From Hybos culiciformis (lineage: Eukaryota; Arthropoda; Insecta; Diptera; Hybotidae), in the NCBI GenBank assembly GCA_964007475.1, contig OZ023274.1, forward strand, positions 52,843,678 through 52,907,677: a DNA stretch of 64,000 nucleotides, written 5' to 3'. Shown piece after piece: positions 44,265 to 56,300 of the stretch. Made by a program: the position numbers and the translations under genes. The notes beneath the pieces were generated by a model that made no database searches, was not told the origin of the DNA, and was given only the letters and a program-made list of their open reading frames with translations. Each line of letters opens with the position of its first letter. The first letter of the stretch is position 1.

Positions 44265-45345
44265 ATGAGTGCTACAGATCAGATGCGACAAATGCTGGAC
44301 CAATTAATGGGAACAGCAAGAAATGGTAATATTTATTTCTGTTCGGAATTTATTTTTTTTTTTTTGTTTAAGGTTAACTTTGAAGTCTGGGATTATCTGA
44401 GGCTGGTTGCCGAAAAAGTGCCACTAAGAAATGATGCGAATCCGAAAAAAAAGAGAAGAAACTTGCTACACCTATTTTAGCAAACGCCGAGATCGTAGAC
44501 TTTGAAAACTGAGTTCATTAAGACAAATTAATGGATAGAAGTTTGAAACCTAACCCCAACCTACAAAGTCATATATCTGACTTATCGGTCGATTGAATTT
44601 TAGTTGATGAGAAAATGTTTTTGTGCATAATGTACCTAGTTCACACACATATTGGCGAAATGAAAATTGATCACATAAATAAATAATGGTCACGTTTTTT
44701 TTTTAAATTACAATGATACCTAATCCACCTTTATATATCTATATAACTTTCTTCAAACATTCACTTATGTATTTCAATCGAACCGTACAATCCGTCCATA
44801 ATCTTATTCTCCTTTCCATTCGATCAAAAATAGATTGCTTATTTTTATACGATTTATAATTTCTATTCTAACCTGATGCTTATGATCTGTTTGTAGTAAC
44901 TCTGTATAAGTTTTAATTTGTAATGTTTCCTTGCACTCTTTTAATGATCTAATTTTTAATGAAACCCCACTGGGTAGGTGCCCTTGCCTTATCAATTCCA
45001 GTTATATACTACTAGTTATAGATCGGATAAATATGAAAACTATCTTGTATTGTCAAGGTAAAATTAGAAACAGTAATCGAAATGAATCTCAACTTATTAA
45101 CTAAATATTATGGAAGAACAAAAAATCAATGGCTTTCACAGCTATTATTAGTTCAAAACTAATTTAAAAAAGTGTTGAAACAATTTATATGATTAAATAC
45201 TATAAAATTAACATTTAAAATTTATTTTTAATTAAAATTAAATTTTTTAGGCGAATCAACTCGTTATGCTACAAAATTTTCTGATCAGCGAGTTTGTAAA
45301 AGTTTCCTTCTTGGATGCTGTCCGCATGAAATTTTAGCTTCAACG
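44265..45345 (+). CDS. Luc7-like U1 snRNP-associated protein, first two coding exons, partial
   Basis: Luc7-family proteins (LUC7L/LUC7L2 in mammals, Luc7 in yeast) associate with U1 snRNP and influence 5' splice-site choice. Exon 1 (44265-44325) encodes MSATDQMRQMLDQLMGTARN and exon 2 (45251-45345) GESTRYATKFSDQRVC then KSFLLGCCPHEILAST. The join is in phase 1 and exon 2 ends in phase 0 at a GTAAGT donor. The Cys and His of the first CCCH zinc finger (VCKSFLLGCCPHE) are partly in view; the rest (the finger's end, second finger and RS tail) lies in later exons that I could not find in the remaining 18 kb. Either the next intron is very long or an exon escaped my reading. The coding start is fixed by family conservation. 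Confidence 0.85.
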
Positions 45346-48300
45346 GTAAGTTTGAAAATTTTTTTATTTATACATTTTTTTCAACTTTTAATTTAAAATT
45401 CAGCTTTAAGTTGAAACTTTTTGAAAATATTAGAAAAAAAAAGAAGAAAAGTTAGGAAGGTTTTACTTTTAAGAATAGCATAAAAAAAAATAAACAAAAT
45501 TATTAATATTTTTCAATACGAAATCATAAAACTTATTTTTTTTTTCTTCGATGTACTTTTCAGAAACACTATTATAAATTATTATAAAAAATAATTAAAA
45601 TACCTTTAACAAATCCGAATTATTATTAAAATTGAAAGTTTAATAAAGGGGGTACGAGAATTTACTGTGAGTTTTTCATAGGTCTTTATTGTAAATTTTT
45701 TTTTAAAAATATTATTAGTAAGCCAAAGGTTCGCATTTTTATTGGATTTATTAATTAGAAGGTAATCAAATGAAATTATTTCAAGCTAGGAGAATCGTTT
45801 TCAAGCCTCACTTCTAAATAACAAAAATATGTGATATATGTATAACACAATAAAAAAATATTTATTGTATTAAAAGAACAGTATATTGGAATTGTAAATA
45901 ATATTTTAAATGTTTTGTACCGGGGTGAGAATCCTATTAAATCTAATATGATTTCTTTTAGTTTAATTTGTGATGATAGGTACAGTTTTTGTAATTTCAC
46001 GATTTATTTTCCACATTGACATGACATTCTATTTTTTTATATTCAAAAATTCAATATTGTTTATAATTTATGACCTACGAACGAATGTCTTTAGACAAAT
46101 ATTGTACATTTCTGTTGTTAATAGTCTGCTGAATTTAATTTGATTACCTTCTGGTTTAAAAAATACGAAATTTTCTCATACATATTGCTTTGAAAAATTT
46201 CGAAAATAAGTCTAAAAAAACTATTTAAAAATCCACAGTGAAAGATAAACTGAATATTTCAATTTTTTTTTTTGAGTTATTCTAAATCAAAGACATTTTT
46301 TATTCAACATCTGACTGTACAAATCTTTGTACTATAAATTATTATTTTCGATTAAATTGTCATTAACTTAGAGCTTAATTCTAGTTCCAGTTCATTTTCT
46401 AGTTAATTCAAGGTTTCGGCTAATAGAAATGTAATTTTAATAAATTGAAACAGTTTTAAATTCCAGAAACATTTTCCAAAATTTAAATTGGATTTATTTT
46501 TTAAAAATTATACCAATTTTATAAAAATTGAAAAAAGAGAAGAAAAGACTTAAAGCAAAAAGAAGGTCAATAAGAATAAAATAATTTATTGTTAAAATTA
46601 AAATTGTGCAACATTTTCGTGATTTTCAAATAAAATTGTTTGAGAAAATATTCTGTAAATCAGAATTATATTTTGTACGAACCTTTGTATATTATTTTTA
46701 ATTTATAAATGTTTTTATAATTTTTAAATACAAAAAAAAAATTAATTCAATAGAAACTTAATTTTATATAAATATGTTATTATTATATTGAAATCTCAGT
46801 TTTCAAGATAATCAGCAAAATTTTCAAAGTGTTATAGAAATATGAAAACGAAGCCCAAAAACCAGGTCAAAATCATATTGCTCTTCTTTAAGTTCTGCTT
46901 CTTATTATAATAAAAGACCGATATAAAATTGTAAGTAGAAAACTATGATGGAAAAATGTACGTACGTATTTTTTTTTTTAATTTTTAAATTTTTGTAAAA
47001 TTTGTCCTTTAAAAAAATCAATTTAGAGAAAATAACAAACAAACAAATTATTATTTTAATGATGGTTTATCTATTTAAGATAAATGTAATATTCTTATTG
47101 CGTACTATTATTATTACAACCAAAATAATATGGTTACGGATTTCTGGGTAAGTCCATAAAATTATTATTTTTCAATAACTACAAAAAAAAAATGAATATG
47201 GAAATTTTGTATTTTTTTTAAATGATCTTTTCTGTTTGTATTTTACTTTTAATTTGCACAGTTTTTATGTAAATATTACTTACTTACTCCAATTCAATGA
47301 AAAGTATTTCAAATTGATATTTAGAATAGAAAAGTTTTCCCATTACACTCATGAATTAAGTTAAACAACTTTCTGTCGACAAAAATGATGCCAATACTTT
47401 GATTTTAAATTTAAAGACAAATAATTTTAAACTTTGTTTTGTAATTACCACATTAAAAGAGATTAGTCCAATATTAACGTGAGCCAACCATTGCATTATC
47501 AGAATCAATTCTTAAAATTACTTTGAAGTGTTTACTAGAAAAACAGCACTTAACTCTCTTCGAACGCTTTCAATTCATTCTTACTACAGGAAATTACAAC
47601 AAAAGGATGGCAAATTAAATAAAATTTAATATTATTAATTAAAATACATAATTTCAGTAATATGCCAACTCAATATTATCAATGTGATTATCTCTATCTT
47701 AATCGAAATACGGATTTTGTGAATAACATTTTCGAATAAGTATCACTTTTTATTTTTCTCATTTTTATCAAACAAAATGAAAATGTGTGATGGCTCTTTT
47801 AAAGACACATTTCATCACGTCAATTTTTGAGTGTTCATTAATCTTGAAGCCAAATGTGAAAGATCATTTTCGAAATGTTACAAAAAAGAAATACACATAT
47901 GATTTTTTTTTTTTCATAAAATCTTCGTTAATTTATATTTATAATAATAATAATAATAATGACATAAAAGAAAAATGGTACGTATAATTTCACTCCAGCA
48001 GTGGAGTCCACACAGTTTGGTACGTATATTTAATAGGTTTTCATAGTAAAAATAAAAAACGTTATTGTAACCAGGTTTGGGTACGTATTACTAAAAATTA
48101 TAATTAAAAAAAAAAGTATTTTGTTTTTTGCGTGCTATAAAAATAGGAAAAACTTTTTTTAATAATCTAAAAATAATATTTAGGGAAAATTTATTTTCTG
48201 GGAAGTACATTCGCGATTAATTTTGACATGAAAATGAAAGAAAAATAGTATTGTGTACATTTTGGTGAGTAAAAGGTTTAAAATGGTTTTTTTTTTTTAA

Positions 48301-51300
48301 ATATGATTATTTTTTTTATTTAATTTCTATTTATAAAGTAGATTTTTTTATGAAAAAAAAAACAAATAAATTTTCCTTAATTTTACATAGTTCATAAAAA
48401 TATTTCATTTTGCTGAAAAAGTTGTAAGTCAATGAAATTATTTTACACTTAAAAAAATAAAATATAAGTTATATGGGAGAAAAATAAAAATAATTAAATT
48501 TATTTTTAACATTTTCCTTTACCCAAAATATCTTACTTTCAAATATTTAAATTGACAACTAAAAGTAAAAGCAGTGCGCTTAGAATAGAATAGAGTTTAA
48601 TGGAATGACGAATTGAAATGTTAATTTTTAGTTGGCTCTAATGTTTTGCTCTAAGTAGCAAGATAATTTTTATTTCTTCACTTCAAAGTCCAATATTGCT
48701 ATTTATGTGTAAGGGAAACTTTTCCTAATACAAAAAAAAATTCCTTTGGTTATTAATGTTATCTTAAGATATACATGCATACACTTATTTAAGAAATACA
48801 TTATATATATATATATGTGGAAATCTCAGATATAAATTTAACTGATATTTATGTTTGATTATAATGTAAATTTGAATGACAAAACGAATGCATTATGTTG
48901 AATTGATAAAATATTTTAGTTTAGTCGTAGTTTGGCCTTGTCAGGTTATATATTTTTTATTTTTCAAATCAAACCAATTTTTAAAGCTCCCGAAAAAATT
49001 ATCCGCGTACTTTTTTCAAATTTGGTCCAAATAATCCAAAGTCGGCCTCTAAAACAGAAATTTCGTTTGTGAATCTTTTTTTTTTCGTTAACGAAACAAA
49101 AAAAAATTACAAATATGTTCATCACACTTAAAACTGTTCCTTTCAACGGAGATACAAACGTGGTAAATATCACTCCAGTGGCCAGTTAATCTAGTTCTTA
49201 TAAAATATGGCTCTAAGTTTAGAAGAGTTAGGTGGAAAAGATTAATCCAAAATTTAGATTTTATTATATTTTCACATTAGTCTACTGTTTTACAATTTCA
49301 ATTAATTTCATTTTAGATTTAAATTTCTTGATACCATATTACTGTTGGATTTTTTAACTTCAATGACTTTCTAAATGGTGTTAAAGGAAACATGTATTAT
49401 TTAGAGTATTTTATTTTGACATTTATTGGAAATTCATTTATTACAAATTGAATGTACCATAAAAATTTATATTTAAAAAAAATCCAATTTTATTTCAAAT
49501 TGTTGACTCGTACAAATAACATTTATTTTTCTGAGTATTTTCTCGATTTTACTAAATTTGTTTATTTTTTTGTGATAAATGAAAATTGAATCAATTAGAA
49601 AAACAATTTGGTTATCTTCTCAATAATTTCTTCATTATTTTTATAAATGAAGTTTTTAGTTTACTAGAATCGAATGTGTAGTACAATCACAATGGGAATT
49701 ATTTTCCTATCTTAAATTTGCAAATGATCATACTATTGAATAGTTTTATTATTCTTTAAAAATTAACGAAATTTGTTTCTTAGAGTTTCTTTTGATGAGA
49801 ATAAAAGTTAAATTAATTTATGATTCAATATCAAATTATCGCTTCTTTTTTTTTTAATAATGTTTTCCATAAACCGTCATATGTATAATACCAGGGTCTA
49901 AAAATTTTGTAATTTTTTTCAATATAATACATATATTCAAATTTCTTTTTTTATTTTTTTTTGTTGTACAATATATATTTTTATTAAATTAATATTTTTC
50001 ACATTATACATGAAAATTTATGTGTTGTTAACAAACATTTAGTTTTGTTTTGAGCAGAGCGCTTTAGTGTTTCAATCGAGTAAAATAAAAAGCTTTTTTT
50101 TTGTAGCTACCAAAAAAATTTAAATAAACAAAGATGTCTCATTGAAAACAAATGTATCATCTAGTGATAGATTTCCTAAGCTGATCTTTCAGTAATAAAA
50201 TTTCAAACAAAAAAATGTTAATATTTAAGAAAATTTATATTTCAAATAAGTAAACAATTTTATTTGTGAATAATTTTTTGTATAGTGATAGTTGATAACA
50301 AAAAAAGAACAAAAAATATTTATTTTCCAAACGTATATAGAGAGCCAAAAAACTGAAGAAAAATTCTATGTGACATCTTTGTTAGTTTTATAGAACTTCT
50401 GGTTTCATTATTTATATATAAATTGTATGATAGAAGATAATCACACATCAAAAATGATGTCATGACAAAAATGTTTTTAAGACAATTCTATTTTTTTTTT
50501 TTTCTTATATAATAGTTTCGTTAATTTTAATTTTTTTAAATTGATGAAAATTTCAGATGGGATCAGCTTTTACATTAAGTGCAATTTATTATTATTATAT
50601 ATAAAAAAAACACACACAATTTTTCTCTGAAAAGTTTTCTGAATAAAAAAAAAAAGATTTTTTTTATTAGAAAAATGGTCACAGCACAATAATATTTAAT
50701 ATTTATATATATTAATTTCTAATTTTAATAAATTAACAACTTCAATTAAAAATATGTTTTCAACATTAAAAAAAAAATAAATGAAAGTAATGACAACTTC
50801 TATTTCATCAATCTCAAATAAAAATTTATTTTGTATTCAAAAATTTTGATTACCTATATTTAATTTTTTTTAAACTATTTGGTCTCATCGTAAAACTCTG
50901 AGAGAAAAAAATTAGAAATTGAAATTTGAAAAATGAAAATTATTCGAGTTTTTTTTTGTTTTGTTTTTAGAAATTATTAATTTTGTTTGTTGGATTTGGA
51001 CCGATAAAATTGAATAAAATTTTCAAAAATTTTTTAAAACACATATCAAAATTTTTTAATGTATGTATTTAGAGAGACGTACATACGGTTTTTTGACAGT
51101 TTCTTAAAAACTAATTTTTGTTTTATCAGATTCTTAGTTAATATATAATTTTTTTTTGTTTTATTAAGTGCAAAAATAAAAATTATGTATTCTTCATATT
51201 ATTTTCTAGAAAAGTTATTTTTATAAGAATTTTGTGATTTTATAATGTTTTAATTTTTTATTTATTTTTGTTTTAAACCTTGTCTTCAATATTCAAATCA

Positions 51301-51793
51301 AATACTGGTCATTGATAATGAGATTCAATAAAAAATTAATTTTCCTCAAAAAAAACTGATAGAAATCTTCTCGAAATTATGCTTGCATAAAATCCGTACG
51401 ATGGGGGGCCTAATCACTTGTCGAAGTATCTCACTATTGTCATTCATTACATTGTTACAAAAAAAATTCTTGCATTCTAAAAAAAAAAACTAATATTACA
51501 CATGTAAGAAAACAGAGTGAAAATTAAATTTCTCTATATAGATTTTCTTTTGTTTTTAATTCAAAATTTTAATTATAATCTTAAGGACTAGGTAGTTATT
51601 AAATTACATTTTATTTTCATTTGGTATCGAAAATCCAAAATGTTTATATATATATATATATATATGTATGTCTTTTTTTTTTGCATTCGCTTTTTAGAAA
51701 GTTATTGTTTTAAATTAAAAAAAAAATCATCTTCACTTTTTTTATTATTTTTTTTCGTCCCCGTTCTAAACGCAATCAACACTCATTCGAAAT
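45346..51793. other. AT-rich interval, probably Luc7-like intron 2
   Basis: About 6.4 kb after the Luc7-like donor. I searched for a continuation of the family's RMDLGEC-type exon and found none. It contains one inverted-repeat element (45757-46152), four GTACGTAT words at about 46950-48090, and A/T runs. Likely intronic or intergenic. Confidence 0.5.
45757..46152. mobile_element. 396-bp inverted-repeat element (MITE candidate)
   Basis: AGAAGGTAATCAAATGAAAT at the left end is matched at the right end by ATTTAATTTGATTACCTTCT, with one mismatch over 20 bases. The interior is AT-rich with no coding capacity. No target duplication was recognised. Confidence 0.55.
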
Positions 51794-53314
51794 TTACTGT
51801 ACATAATAAGCCACTAATAATGTAAATATTGTTGTTAAAACGGATATTTCATTTACAATGGCACCGTTTTGTCGAATTTGAGCACTTTCGGCAACACTTG
51901 CAGTAGAAGATCTTTGTGTTACAGTTTCCCCTGGTATTTTCATCATATCTGGTTGTGAATTCATTGCTACTGGCTGTTGTCCTTGCTGACTACTTGGATT
52001 TTGTGGAGGTGCTTCTGTTGGAATATCATAGCATGCAATCTGTTCAACCTGTGTTATGTTTGTTGGATCCGTAGGTGATGTCACATTTACTAAAATTGGC
52101 ACACAATATACACCTGCAGCTGGGGGTTGTGGTTGTTGTTCAGGTTGAGTATTATTTAGGCCTGGAGTGCCTGGAGCGAATGGTGCTAAAGGTACCATTC
52201 CATCTGCATTCTGAGCAGGTGAATGAATAAGCGGAGGACTAACGGGTCCTAATGAACTATCTGGAAGTGGAGCTGGTTGCATTGCTTGTCCATTTTGCAT
52301 ATATTGTTGAACAGGTTGCTGAGATTGAGTAGAGCCAGGTTGGAATGGTGCTAATGGTGCTAATGGTACTGCTTCATTAGGAGCACCAACTGCTGGTTGA
52401 GCTGCATTAGGAACTCCGTTATTATTATTAGTTATAATAGTAGTTTCCTTAATGATAGTTTCTTTATCGTGGGTATCGTGGGATCGACCTCCAGTTGGAG
52501 TCAAGGCATGACCTAAAATAGCTCCACCAAGAGCTCCAGCTATCAATCCAGTGCCTAAAATAAAAATTATCATTTAATTCAATTTCTATAATATTTATGT
52601 AGAATGAAAGAAAAGTACAAATTAATGGAATTATTTCCTATTATTGCTAAAATTTATTTAATAATCTTTACCTAAGCCTGGTCCTGATGATTTCTGTGGT
52701 CCTGGATAGTAAGCGGCGCCAGCTGGAACGGCACCAGCTGGATAGTAGGTAGCACCAGCTGGAACGGCACCAGCTGGATGATAAGAAGCTCCTGCTGGAA
52801 AAGAACCGGCAGGATGATAAGAAGCACCGGCTGGGAAAGATCCAGCTGGATGATAAGAAGCACCTGCAGGAGCATGACCACCCGGATAATAATTTGCACC
52901 GGGTGGTAAGTGAGCAGGTGAATTGTATGTTGCAGATCCTTGTGGTATTTGCTGTTGTCTTGGATAAGATTGTGACTGTATAGGTGCTTGATTTTGTCTA
53001 CTCAACGGACTTTGTGTCTGTGTCCTGTAAGTATTGCTTCCCGCTTGATTATTTGAAGGATAATTACTATAAGAATTGCGACCGACATTATTAACTCCCG
53101 CATTTTGTTGCGGTGGCGGTGGTGCTTGATAACTATGTGGCTGAGAATTACTGGATGAATATGTTTTACTGGGACTTCTTGTTGGTGATGATGTGGCACG
53201 GCGACTTCCACTACCACTGCTGGTTCGCCTGCCACTGCTTAAGCTCCGTTTAGCTTCTATCAAATTCGAAGCTGTTAGCATTAAAGCTAACAAAATAAAG
53301 TAAAACCCCTTCAT
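51794..53314 (-). CDS. Secreted, probably GPI-anchored, prion-protein-like architecture; function unknown
   Basis: Two exons (53314-52672 and 52554-51794) give 467 residues. In order: a signal peptide (1-21, ending LIEA), a basic Ser/Arg/Gly segment (KRSLSSGRRTSSGSGSRR), a Gln/Asn/Pro/Tyr-rich region, and tandem 12-residue repeats (about 148-205, unit PAGASYHPAGSF, three His-bearing copies then two with YY). A hydrophobic Gly/Ala segment follows at 215-232 (GTGLIAGALGGAILGHAL), then a long Pro/Gln/Asn-rich part. Only two cysteines exist (365 and 389). They enclose two N-glycosylation sequons (Asn371, Asn380); a third sequon is at 348. The C-terminus (453-467) is hydrophobic and follows polar sequence with a possible omega site near 444-445. 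I do not recognise a named insect family. The splice junction lies right at the hydrophobic segment. Confidence 0.82.
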
Positions 53315-56300
53315 TTCGTTTATTTATTTATTCTGGAAACAAAAAAAAAATTAATAAATTAGAATTATATTATGACTTATTTTAGATTATTGAAGCTTCT
53401 AATTTAAATTTTTTTTTTCTTTGGGCAATATTTTATTATTATTATTTTATTTAAAAATATTGTTCTTTTATATTATATTTATTTTGCAAAATTTATAATT
53501 CTTTCTAAAGTAAATAGTGTGTCAGCCAAGTTCTAGTAAAGAATTAGATTATTTTATTGCTCACATTTCAAAGAATTTTTTTTTAGTTTTTTTATTTGGG
53601 TTTTTTTTTATTTGCTCAGGTGTAATTAGAAATAATTTTTAAAAACGGAATTTCAGTTCTATGTAGTGAATAGGCTAATCATGAAAACCCATTTTATAAT
53701 AATAAAATTTCAATTTCATATTATAGCAAGTGATTTTAATATATTTTGAGCAGTTAGTTTATTCCTATGCCTGCGAATGTAATTCAACTGTATTATGTAT
53801 CATTTAAATACATCATCCATTTTAAGATTGAATCACTATCGATTTTCCGCACTAATGAAAATTTTATCCTTGCACAATGCCTTCCTCTGAATAGTATAAT
53901 ATTAAAGAATACCATGCATAAAAACATTTTAATTTCATAAAAATATGTATATGCATTAGGTTTTCTAAACTTTTAAGCATGCAACACAATGTTAGAATGT
54001 TTGAATAAGTATTATTATATATATTGTAATGGATTTTCCCACCTTTATAAATTGATTTCAATTATTTATCAAAAAAAAAAAAAAAAAAACTTAAACATGA
54101 TAATTTTCATGTAGTGCACTTTTAATTTTAAAGTACCTACCCTATTATTATAAAATGTTTCTATTTATTTATTTTGTATTTATTTATAAACTTCTAAAGT
54201 GAAATAAAAAGCGAATTAGAAAACATAATAATAAGTGACTACTGAGTTCATAGTTGGAACGAAAATTTAATTATACAATATGTACATCATAAAATTTATA
54301 ATTTACTTTGAGATAGTTAGCATGACAGATCTGTGGATATTAAACACTACATAAACTATAACGAGAATTATAATATATTAAAAAAAAACTACCTACGTGT
54401 TTTTTTTTTTGCGGTTAGACATTTTAAAGTAAAAAAAAATTGTTATATGTATTTTAATTACAAAAAGGAAAATGGAAAATAAATAAAAATTGTTTCATCA
54501 GAAAATTAAAAAAAAAATATATATATATATATATATATGAAGAGAAAATTGATCCTTGTTGTGCCTCAAATTTTTGCGTTCAATTTACATGTAATGTAAA
54601 TTTTGAACACAAAAAATTTTCACACGATGATATTTTAAAGAAATATTCTTCAATTGTACGAAAGAATTTTAGAAAAGAATATTATTTGTCTCCCCTAATT
54701 AATAACTATATAAATTAAAGTAATAAAAAAAAATAATTAATGAGCATTATACATAGTAGTGCAGCGGGGATTAACTTTTTTTTTTTCATTTAGAGAATAT
54801 AATTAGTTATTTTATATGAATAATTTATCAGCTTTAACTATTATATACATATGTTAGTTAGGTGTATTATCTTAAATTCTAAATATTTAAATTTCTGTTT
54901 TATATGTACATTATTTTTGTATCAAAAAGAAAATTTAATAAATATTATTTATGAGTTGATTATGAGATGTGGGTTAAAAATTTTCTTTTAATTTATTATA
55001 AAAGTTCAAGGCTAATAATATTTCTTAACTACTATATGCAGTTTCAAAACGGTGGCTATGATTTGTTTTTTTTTTTAAGTTTAGAATGTTTTTTCAATTC
55101 AATTCAATTTTTATTAATATAACTTTTTAATTTTACAATAAATTTTGCTTAACTTCTTAATTACTCAGAGTTTAGGATACAATTTCCTCTTCTACTGAAT
55201 TATGTATATATTATTTTTAATTTGTAAATTTATTTAATTCTTTAACTATTTTATTTGTAAGGAAAATTTTCAAAAACCTTATTTGAACTTAAATTAGTTT
55301 AAAAAAAAAAAAAAGAATGTTATGTGATTAAATGACTTATAAAATTAATCTAAGTTCTTAGTCAATATTTATTTTCATAATTGACGATTGTGGAAAAATT
55401 TCAATTAATTTGTCAATTTTTCATTTTAATTTCAATCTCTCTTAAGCTCAATAATAGTATAATAGTACATATTTCAATTATATATTTGTACATTAAAAAT
55501 TCGGGATTTTATATTTCTTGCATTTATTTAAATGAATGTTATCGTTATCGCATTAAATTCAACAAATAAAATTCAAAAAATTCAATTCATAAAATTTATC
55601 ACATCATCTTTTGTGTTCAATATTATTTATCATTATGTATGTATATTCAAGTGTCATTAAGATATTATTTATTTAAAAACAAAAAAAAAAACAATGTTGA
55701 AGAATTTTTAATGACTTTCCAGATAAATAGTTTATTTTTTTTTTCAATATTCTTCAGAAAATGAAAGTGAAATATTTATTCACTATACTTGAAGGTTTTT
55801 CAATATAGTAAAATATTATAAAAAGCAAATAAAGAAAACTATTTACAGGGGATGATTTTTGCTTTTCTAAGTAAAAAAAAGAAATAATAATTCATAAAAA
55901 TCCAAATATATAATTTAATGAAATACAACGACCTTTATTTACTTAACTTTTATATAAATTAAATATATAGTTTAGTTAAATTGTATCACAAAATCAAATT
56001 TAATTTAATTTTGGATTATTTGAAATTTATTAATAATAGTTAAGTAGTTCCTATTTTTTTTTTTTTTTTTTGTACAATTATATATAGAAATAATAAGTAG
56101 TTAAAATATTAAATTTATTGATTTTTATTGCTCATGCAAAGTCCATTTTAGTATTTGGCACGATATTTGTGTTATTTTTAGTTCGAAAAAAAAAGGAAAA
56201 TAATTAACTTTTATTGTAATAACTTATTTTTTTTTTTAGCTTGGTATAAAAAAAAACAAAGAAGTCAAGTATAAATAATCACGATTATTTTTATTTTAAT

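Noticed and set aside
44804..44995. 63-codon minus-strand ORF with fairly normal amino-acid composition in Luc7-like intron 1
   Set aside because: No domain recognised and no splice partners found. It could be a transposon remnant but cannot be supported.
50556..50603. TTTCAG followed by an ATGGGATCAGC frame as a possible Luc7-like exon 3
   Set aside because: The frame reads into a poly-Tyr/Ile stretch and a stop and does not match the conserved Luc7 sequence after the first zinc finger.
51794..53314. True homology of the GPI-type protein to vertebrate PrP
   Set aside because: Only architecture and composition match; no residue-level alignment beyond a short Gly/Ala hydrophobic segment, so homology is not claimed.
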